This document shows, one piece after another, positions 17,252-22,710 of a DNA stretch of 22,710 bases (position 1 is the first letter of the stretch; each line of letters opens with the position of its first letter). The stretch comes from Halanaerobiales bacterium (GTDB lineage: Bacteria > Bacillota > Halanaerobiia > Halanaerobiales > JADQBU01). The translations under genes were made by a program, and so were the position numbers. The DNA lies in assembly GCA_016278435.1 (NCBI GenBank), contig JADQBU010000311.1, forward strand, positions 1-22,710, written 5' to 3'. The notes under the pieces were generated by a model. The model was not told the origin of the DNA and made no database searches. It saw only the letters and a list, made by a program, of their open reading frames with translations.

Positions 17252-17891
17252 ATGGTAAAAAGGGTCATTTATAAAAAAGTTATTTTTCTTGCTATTACTG
17301 GCCTGATTATATTGGTAAATGGGATAATATTTGCTGATAGTAGTGGGGAGATTTATGATACTCTCGATTTTAGATGTTAATATAATACGGGAAAGAGTTG
17401 ACCTGGCAGAAGCAATGAAAGCTCAGATGAAGAGTGTGGTTATGCAGTCTATTGCTGAACAGGGTGGTGGCCAGATGAGTCCTGATATGTTTAAATTTGA
17501 AGTCTGGGTATATGAGGTTGATGGAAATGTTGAAGATGTTCTCAGCAATCAGAAATGGCCGAATGGAACCCAGAAAATGCCCATGAAAAAAACACCATCG
17601 ATCAGCTTATTAATGATGCATTAAATAATGATGTAGTTAATTTTGATAACTTCTTTGGGCAAGGTTGGACTGATAGAGCCCGGAAAGCGGCTGACAGGTA
17701 TGAAGGAGTAAATTATACGTTAAAATCTTTTGTGGTTCCGGCCGGAGGTTTTAATTCTTATTCTGTCAGTGTCCAGGAATCCTTGCTTCAATAAGGAGAC
17801 CTTCGAACTTGAAAAAGTAACACTTCTGACCATTGCTAGGGTTACTATGGATATGGGCTCTATGGGAATGCCATCTGGGATGGACTTTTGA
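17252..17891 (+). pseudogene. Small secreted protein of unknown family, broken by three frame changes
   Basis: ATG 17252 opens a clear signal peptide (lysine/arginine start, hydrophobic core, Ala-Asp cleavage region near residues 28-29), but this frame stops at 17378-17380. Coding character continues in another frame (about 17365-17585, with 'VDLAEAMKAQMK' and 'FKFEVWVYEVDG'). It returns to the first frame (about 17585-17790, with 'NFFGQGWTDRARKAADRYEG') and shifts again to end at TGA 17889-17891 with a Met/Gly-rich tail ('MDMGSMGMPSGMDF'). One missing A in the A7 run near 17586-17592, an extra T near 17367-17371 and an extra base near 17788-17793 would restore one frame of about 210 residues. 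I do not recognise the family. It is either a decayed gene or a real gene carrying sequencing or assembly errors. Confidence 0.6.
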
Positions 17892-17927
17892 GATGAAAAA
17901 ACCTAATTAATTGATAGCTTCCTCTAA

Positions 17928-17954
17928 AAGGCTGTCTCATAGTGAGGCAGCCTT
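17928..17954. terminator. Inverted repeat between convergent genes, possible bidirectional terminator
   Basis: AAGGCTGTCTCA and TGAGGCAGCCTT pair over 12 positions (one G-T wobble) around a 3-base loop. It lies between the end of the plus-strand remnant and the end of the minus-strand glucosidase gene. The T-tracts are short on both sides (four T on the minus side), so its terminator role is probable rather than certain. Confidence 0.6.
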
Positions 17955-17992
17955 ATCTTGTGAAATTCCTGAGTTAAGACAATCCATATTCG

Positions 17993-19345
17993 TTAAGCCT
18001 CAATTCCATTGTTCTCAATAATCTGGCTATACCACCTGGCACTGTCTTTCAGTAACCTTTCCTGGTGGTTATCATAATCTATATAAACAAGACCGAAACG
18101 TTTACTATAGCCAGAAGACCACTCAAAATTATCCAGAAATGACCAGACATAATAACCCTTAAGTGGTATACCACCTCCAATAGCATGATGGGCGTAGCGG
18201 AAATGTTTCCTTAAATAATCTATTCTCTTCTGATCATGTATTTTTCCATCATTACTGATCTTATCTGGATAAGCAGCCCCGTTTTCAGTAATATACAGGG
18301 GTTTATCACCGGTATAATCTTCTTTTACCCTTTTTAAAATCTCATAAAGCCCGGCGGGATATACCTCCCAGGCCATATCAGTAAAATTTTTGCCTTCCGG
18401 TTTTGTTTCTTTGAACTTTAGAGGCTCATTCTCATCATATTTAACTACAGTCCGGAAGTAATAATTAATTCCCAGAAAATCAATCGCCCGGCTGATTACA
18501 TCCATATCACCCTGCTCTGTTTTAAATCCTCCCAATTTCTGTTGATAGATTTCACATAGTTCTTCCGGGTATTTACCTTTGAAAACTGGCTCTAAAAACC
18601 AGCGGTTGCGGAAAGTATCAAATAATTCGGCGGCTTTCTGGTCCGGTCCTTGCTCTGAATGAGGGAATGCAGGTGTCAGATCCAGTGTAATACCGATATC
18701 TCCCTTAAGCCCACTTTCTCTAAAACTCTTCACAGCTAGACCATGAGAAAAAAGAATATTATGGGCAACCTGTAATGCTTTTTGAAAATTTCGGTATCCG
18801 GGTGCATGTTCACCAAAGAGATAAGCCACAAATGAGGCCACAAAAGGCTCATTGTGAGTTATCCAGCTGGGTATAACATCTCCCAGTTCTCTGAACATGG
18901 TCTCTGCATACTGGTTGAAATATTTGGCTGTATCCCGGTTCTCCCAGCCTCCTTTATCCTGTAAAGCCTGGGGTAGATCCCAGTGATAAAGGGTAACAGC
19001 CGGTGAAATTCCGGCATTCAGCAGTTCGTGAATCAATCTTTTATAGAAATCTAATCCCTTTTGATTTAGCTTTCCTTTGCCTTCCGGGAAAATTCGGGAC
19101 CAGGAGATAGAAAAACGGTATGACTCCAGCCCTATCTCCTTCATAATTTCAATATCTTCCCGGTAACGGTGATAGTGGTCACAGGCTACATCACCTGTAT
19201 CATTATTTTTAATATTACCGGGCTGATGGGTGTATCTATCCCAGATCGATTCACCTTTACCACCTTCGTTATAAGCACCTTCAATCTGATAAGCAGCTGT
19301 TGCTGCTCCCCAGATAAAATCATCTGGAAATATTAATTCAGTCAC
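17993..19345 (-). CDS. Beta-glucosidase, glycoside hydrolase family 1
   Basis: This cytoplasmic retaining beta-glucosidase hydrolyses cellobiose and other beta-glucosides. The 450-residue chain has the usual length and no signal peptide. The GH1 N-terminal signature 'FIWGAATAAYQIEGA' (residues 10-24) includes the sugar-binding Gln20. The acid/base Glu166 lies in Trp-Ile-Thr-His-Asn-Glu-Pro, and the nucleophile Glu354 lies in Tyr-Ile-Thr-Glu-Asn-Gly. His121-Trp122, Trp401 and Glu408-Trp409 complete the glycone site. Glu408, where 6-phospho-beta-glucosidases usually have Ser, indicates unphosphorylated substrates, which fits ABC import rather than PTS import. The start is GTG at 19343-19345, preceded by a strong AGGAGG 8 bases upstream. 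It lies 66 bases after the cellobiose phosphorylase gene, probably on the same transcript. Confidence 0.95.
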   Translation of the reverse strand: MTELIFPDDFIWGAATAAYQIEGAYNEGGKGESIWDRYTHQPGNIKNNDTGDVACDHYHRYREDIEIMKEIGLESYRFSISWSRIFPEGKGKLNQKGLDFYKRLIHELLNAGISPAVTLYHWDLPQALQDKGGWENRDTAKYFNQYAETMFRELGDVIPSWITHNEPFVASFVAYLFGEHAPGYRNFQKALQVAHNILFSHGLAVKSFRESGLKGDIGITLDLTPAFPHSEQGPDQKAAELFDTFRNRWFLEPVFKGKYPEELCEIYQQKLGGFKTEQGDMDVISRAIDFLGINYYFRTVVKYDENEPLKFKETKPEGKNFTDMAWEVYPAGLYEILKRVKEDYTGDKPLYITENGAAYPDKISNDGKIHDQKRIDYLRKHFRYAHHAIGGGIPLKGYYVWSFLDNFEWSSGYSKRFGLVYIDYDNHQERLLKDSARWYSQIIENNGIEA

Positions 19346-19353
19346 AATTATCT

Positions 19354-19359
19354 CCTCCT
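19354..19359 (-). promoter_or_regulatory. Strong Shine-Dalgarno site of the GH1 gene
   Basis: AGGAGG on the minus strand, 8 bases before the GTG start codon. It fixes the non-ATG start of the glucosidase. Confidence 0.8.
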
Positions 19360-19411
19360 TTTCCTGAAAGAACTTATTCTTATACTTAAAAAATTTGTAA
19401 TGTTATCAAAC

Positions 19412-21850
19412 TTAATTTAAATTGCCCATGACAACTTCTACCGAATGTTCTCTATTATCATCAAATGGTTTAACTATGGTACCATTATACTCTTTACCGT
19501 CAATTGTTAAAGTTTTTACACCCCGGTTAATATGGTCGGGATTTTTCACAGTAATATAATAGATATCACCTCTAAAGATCCTTTTAACCTTGAATCCATT
19601 CCAGGAAGCAGGTATGCAGGGATCTATTATTAGTCCCTTAAATTCCGGTCTGATACCCAGTATCCACTGGCTAATAGCAACAAAATTCCAGGCGGCTGTT
19701 CCTGTTAACCAGGAATTTTTTGCTTCACCATGGACAGCTGCCTCTTTCCCACTGACCATCTGGCTGTAAACATAGGGTTCAGTCCGGTGTAGGTCACTTT
19801 TGTCTTCCAGATAGGCCGGGTTAATCTTCTGGTAATAGTCAAAAGCTCGCTTACCATTACCTGTAATGGTTTCTGCTATCATAATCCAGGGGTTATTATG
19901 GCAGAAGACACCTCCATTTTCTTTGTAGCCGGGGGGATAAGAAGAAATCTCGCCGAGCTCTAGTTGATATTCCTGAAAGGCCGGATCTACCAGGACCAGA
20001 CCATACTCAGTATCCAGCCGTTTATGGACAGCAGCCAGAGCTTTTTCTGCAAAACCATCATCAACTCCAACCCCTCCCATAATACAGAATCCCTGGGGTT
20101 CTATAAATATCTGTCCATATTTATTTTCTCTACTGCCTACTTTTTCACCGAAATAATTATAGGCGCGGAGAAACCACTCCTTATCTTTTCCGTGTTCTTC
20201 TATGGCTTTTTTCATCCTGGCTGTCTCTTCCTCAATTTCACTGCCCAGTTTTGTTCGCCCGGTCTGCCTACAAACTTCCACAAAATTGGGACCGATAGTA
20301 AGAAACATGCCGGCTATCATCACCGATTCGGCCCGGCTGTTACTTTTATTTGTGACAGTTTGAAATGATTCATCTGGATTTTTTGAGAAGCAGCTCAGGT
20401 TAAGGCAGTCATTCCAGTCAGCATGACCAATGAGAGGTAGGCCGTGGGGGCCCAGGTTATTTATTACATGTTCATAAGAAGCCTGCAGATGGTCAAAGAG
20501 AGTCGCTTTTTTGCCATTGTTAAAAGGCACCACTTCCTTCAGAATGCTGTAATCACCAGTTTCCTTGATATAGGCTGTGGTACCAAATAAAAGCCAGAGT
20601 GGGTCATCATTAAATCCACTGCCGATCTTGTCATTTCCTTTTTTAGTTAAGGGCTGATACTGATGATAGACACTTCCATCTTCAAACTGGATTGCGGCCA
20701 GGTCTTTTATCCTCGCTTTGGCCCTGGCTGGAATAATATGTACAATTCCCAGGAGATCCTGATTGGAGTCGCGAAAACCGATACCCCGGTTAATACCTGA
20801 TTCGAAGTAAGAGGCACTCCGGGAGAGATTATAGGTGACCATACACTGATATTGATTCCAGATATTAACCATTCTGTTGGTCTTTTTTTCTTCGGTTTCA
20901 ATCTGGAAATTGGCCAGCAATTTCTCCCAGTAATTATTTAATTCCTGGAAAGCTTTCCTGACTTTTTCTGGATCGTTGAATCTTTTAATTAAATTATAGG
21001 CTTTTTCCTTATTTATAATTCCGGGTTTTTCCCACTTGTCTGTACTTTCATTTTCAATATATCCCAGCTGAAATATTATCTCTTTTTCCTCGCCTGGATC
21101 AAGGGTGAGTGCCAGATTGTGTGAACCTATAGGAGACCAGCCGGTGACAATTGAATTGCTGGATTTGCCTTTACTTACTACCTCTGGTTCAGCAAAACCG
21201 TTATATAATCCCAGGAATGATTCCCGGTCTGTATCATAACCTTCTATCTTTTCATTAACAGTATAAAAAGAAAAATGATTGCGGCGTTCCCGGTATTCTG
21301 TTTTATGAAAGATGGTGGAACCGTCTACTTCGACTTCACCCGTATTTAGATTTCGCTGGAAATTAGCCATATCGGCAAAGGCATCCCAGAGGCAGAATTC
21401 AATAAAAGAGAAGAGCTTAATATCTCTCCTGCGGTTACTGGTATTTTTGATCCGGAGAGAGTGGATCTCACAAGCGGCATCAAGGGGAACAAAATATAAT
21501 ATTTCTATTTTAATTCCATTCTTTTCCCCTGTAATTTTACTGTAACCAAGCCCGTGTCGGCATTCGTAGAAATCGAGTTCACTTTTTACTGGGGCCCAGG
21601 TAGGAGACCAGATACTTTCCTTTTCCTTTATATAATAATATTTTCCGCCTGCATCCAGGGGTACATTATTATATCTATATCTAGTAATCCGCCTTTTACT
21701 GGCATCCCTGTAAAAACTGTAACCTCCGGCTGTGTTGGATAGAAGACAGAAATAATCCTGAGAACCGAGGTAATTTATCCAGGGATAGGGAGTCTGCGGC
21801 TTCTGGATTACATATTCCCTGTTTTGATCATCAAATTTACCGAATTTCAC
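19412..21850 (-). CDS. Cellobiose phosphorylase, glycoside hydrolase family 94
   Basis: This inverting phosphorylase converts cellobiose plus phosphate into alpha-glucose 1-phosphate and glucose in the cytoplasm, saving ATP. I place the start at the GTG at 21848-21850, giving 812 residues that begin 'MKFGKFDDQNREYVI', as known clostridial cellobiose phosphorylases do. The GTG three codons upstream lies inside the GAGGTG ribosome binding site. An N-terminal beta-sandwich covers about 1-265, the (alpha/alpha)6 catalytic barrel about 320-740, and a small beta domain the C-terminus. 'PYPWINYLG' and 'NTAGGYSFYRDA' near the N-terminus and 'FRDSNQDLLG' (359-368) are family hallmarks. 'HADWNDCLNL' (476-485) carries the probable catalytic acid Asp481. 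His-Asn-Asn-Pro-Trp and Thr-Gly-Thr-Ala nearer the C-terminus match the expected phosphate site. Length and start favour cellobiose over cellodextrin or chitobiose phosphorylase, but substrate preference within GH94 is not proven. Confidence 0.94.
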   Translation of the reverse strand: MKFGKFDDQNREYVIQKPQTPYPWINYLGSQDYFCLLSNTAGGYSFYRDASKRRITRYRYNNVPLDAGGKYYYIKEKESIWSPTWAPVKSELDFYECRHGLGYSKITGEKNGIKIEILYFVPLDAACEIHSLRIKNTSNRRRDIKLFSFIEFCLWDAFADMANFQRNLNTGEVEVDGSTIFHKTEYRERRNHFSFYTVNEKIEGYDTDRESFLGLYNGFAEPEVVSKGKSSNSIVTGWSPIGSHNLALTLDPGEEKEIIFQLGYIENESTDKWEKPGIINKEKAYNLIKRFNDPEKVRKAFQELNNYWEKLLANFQIETEEKKTNRMVNIWNQYQCMVTYNLSRSASYFESGINRGIGFRDSNQDLLGIVHIIPARAKARIKDLAAIQFEDGSVYHQYQPLTKKGNDKIGSGFNDDPLWLLFGTTAYIKETGDYSILKEVVPFNNGKKATLFDHLQASYEHVINNLGPHGLPLIGHADWNDCLNLSCFSKNPDESFQTVTNKSNSRAESVMIAGMFLTIGPNFVEVCRQTGRTKLGSEIEEETARMKKAIEEHGKDKEWFLRAYNYFGEKVGSRENKYGQIFIEPQGFCIMGGVGVDDGFAEKALAAVHKRLDTEYGLVLVDPAFQEYQLELGEISSYPPGYKENGGVFCHNNPWIMIAETITGNGKRAFDYYQKINPAYLEDKSDLHRTEPYVYSQMVSGKEAAVHGEAKNSWLTGTAAWNFVAISQWILGIRPEFKGLIIDPCIPASWNGFKVKRIFRGDIYYITVKNPDHINRGVKTLTIDGKEYNGTIVKPFDDNREHSVEVVMGNLN

Positions 21851-21856
21851 AATCTC

Positions 21857-21862
21857 CACCTC
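21857..21862 (-). promoter_or_regulatory. Ribosome binding site deciding the cellobiose phosphorylase start
   Basis: GAGGTG on the minus strand lies 6 bases before GTG 21848-21850. The GTG of this hexamer would itself be the longer-frame start, but then no properly spaced site precedes it. Confidence 0.65.
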
Positions 21863-21935
21863 TTCTTTAAAATTTTTATTTATATTAAAGGAATAATTTC
21901 TATATTAAGGACCTTGCTTACTGGAATAAAATTAA

Positions 21936-21957
21936 GGGAAGGGGTTGCCCCCTTCCC
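21936..21957 (-). terminator. Strong hairpin after the sugar-binding protein gene
   Basis: GGGAAGGGG and CCCCTTCCC form a perfect 9-pair stem with a 4-base loop, 24 bases past the stop of the binding-protein gene. On the minus strand it is followed by TTAATTTTATT. It can act as a terminator or as a partial read-through and mRNA-stabilising element that lowers expression of the downstream enzymes relative to the binding protein. Confidence 0.8.
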
Positions 21958-21980
21958 TGGAGGATTTTCATGAATACTAT

Positions 21981-22710
21981 TTAGTCTTCGGCAAGAATGG
22001 CATCTACTTCTGCAGCAGCATCATCGAGATATCTTTTAACAGTATTTTCATTGTAGGAACCATCTACAACTGAAGTCAGTATGTTATTGTAATTAGCTAC
22101 AATTGCCTGTTCTATCTTGGCCCATTCTGGTAATGGAGGATAAGCAGTGGCCATCTGCAGGGTGTCCTTGAATACCTTCCATTTACCGGATTCATAATAA
22201 GGATCGCTGAATGCTTCTACTGTAGCAGGCAGCATATGTGATAAGTTTTTGGTATAATCTACTAGATTTTCCTTATTGGTAATAAATTTAATCCACTGCT
22301 TGGAGGCATCAATCTCATCCTGTGGTGCATTTTTTCTTATAATCAGGTTACTACCACCGGAGAAAGCAGCTATTCCTTCCGGACCAGCCGGGGGAGATGC
22401 AATATCATAAGGTAAATCTGGATTATCGTTTTCAATACCGGATATGTTCCAGGGACCCATGATAACCATGGCTGCATCACCATTGATGAAAGCAGCATCA
22501 GCCTGAGGCTGGTTGTATTCAGCACAGGCTTCATCGGCGAGACCCTTCTGAACCAGATTTACATAATACTTCATGGCTTCAATGCCATCTTCGCCATTAA
22601 AGACCGCTTTGGTATTACTCTCATTTAAGATCTGACCACCGTGTGACCAGAGCAGGATAGCATAGTTATGGATTAAGTCCCAGGCAGAGGTGCCGGCCAT
22701 AGCGATGGCT
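21981..22710 (-). CDS. ABC transporter sugar-binding protein (family 1), C-terminal part
   Basis: This is the extracytoplasmic solute-binding lipoprotein of a carbohydrate ABC importer. About 243 C-terminal residues are visible; the frame stays open to the window edge, so the signal peptide and N-terminal lobe lie outside. Seen here are the family 1 binding-protein features 'GDAAMVIMGPWNISG', the 'SGGSNLIIRKNAPQ' strand-turn, the 'QWIKFITNKENL' helix, the 'LPATVEAF' segment and a long C-terminal helix ending in Leu-Ala-Glu-Asp. The Trp and Tyr residues of the closing lobe suit sugar stacking. The gene precedes cellobiose phosphorylase and beta-glucosidase on the same strand, so cellobiose or a cello-oligosaccharide is the inferred ligand. 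The permease genes are not between it and the enzymes and are probably upstream, or a separate operon starts after the hairpin. Confidence 0.88.
   Translation of the reverse strand, partial: AIAMAGTSAWDLIHNYAILLWSHGGQILNESNTKAVFNGEDGIEAMKYYVNLVQKGLADEACAEYNQPQADAAFINGDAAMVIMGPWNISGIENDNPDLPYDIASPPAGPEGIAAFSGGSNLIIRKNAPQDEIDASKQWIKFITNKENLVDYTKNLSHMLPATVEAFSDPYYESGKWKVFKDTLQMATAYPPLPEWAKIEQAIVANYNNILTSVVDGSYNENTVKRYLDDAAAEVDAILAED

Noticed and set aside
19964..20368. 134-codon plus-strand frame opposite the cellobiose phosphorylase gene, and similar frames at 21312-21742
   Set aside because: They lie wholly within a well-supported family gene on the other strand and have no recognisable features.
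1..22710. CRISPR arrays, tRNA or rRNA genes, insertion sequences
   Set aside because: Reading both strands I saw no regularly spaced identical repeats, no cloverleaf-like genes and no transposase; the adhesin repeats are diverged coding repeats.

Overview
The window looks like chromosome of an anaerobic diderm (outer-membrane-bearing) member of the Bacillota, most likely the Halanaerobiales or a relative. This is inference. The DNA is AT-rich, Shine-Dalgarno sites are strong, and a clostridial-type cellobiose phosphorylase and GH1 glucosidase sit next to a two-partner secretion (TPS) system, which needs an outer membrane. No rRNA or other taxonomic marker is present.

Positions 1-15174 (+) are the 3' part of one enormous surface-exoprotein gene. 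At least 5,057 residues are visible, and the signal peptide and TPS secretion domain lie upstream of the window. It resembles the LktA-type filamentous adhesins: more than 30 degenerate repeats of about 55-75 residues, then a short coiled coil, an aromatic-rich middle, haemagglutinin-like beta-helix repeats, and a non-repetitive C-terminal domain with an acidic tail. Its stop codon overlaps the start of its dedicated outer-membrane transporter (TpsB, FhaC/ShlB family, 15164-16699). The two form a translationally coupled tpsA-tpsB operon that secretes the adhesin to the cell surface.

Positions 16700-17992 are a decay zone. It holds the C-terminal scrap of a chemotaxis receptor, a terminator, a small secreted-protein gene readable only across three frame changes, and an inverted repeat between the converging gene blocks.

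Positions 17993-22710 (-) are a beta-glucoside utilisation block, transcribed right to left. It has the C-terminal half of a family 1 sugar-binding protein of an ABC importer, a strong hairpin, cellobiose phosphorylase (GH94), and a cytoplasmic beta-glucosidase (GH1). The likely job is import of cellobiose or cello-oligosaccharides, followed by phosphorolysis to glucose 1-phosphate plus glucose and hydrolysis of remaining beta-glucosides. ABC permease genes are not in the window.
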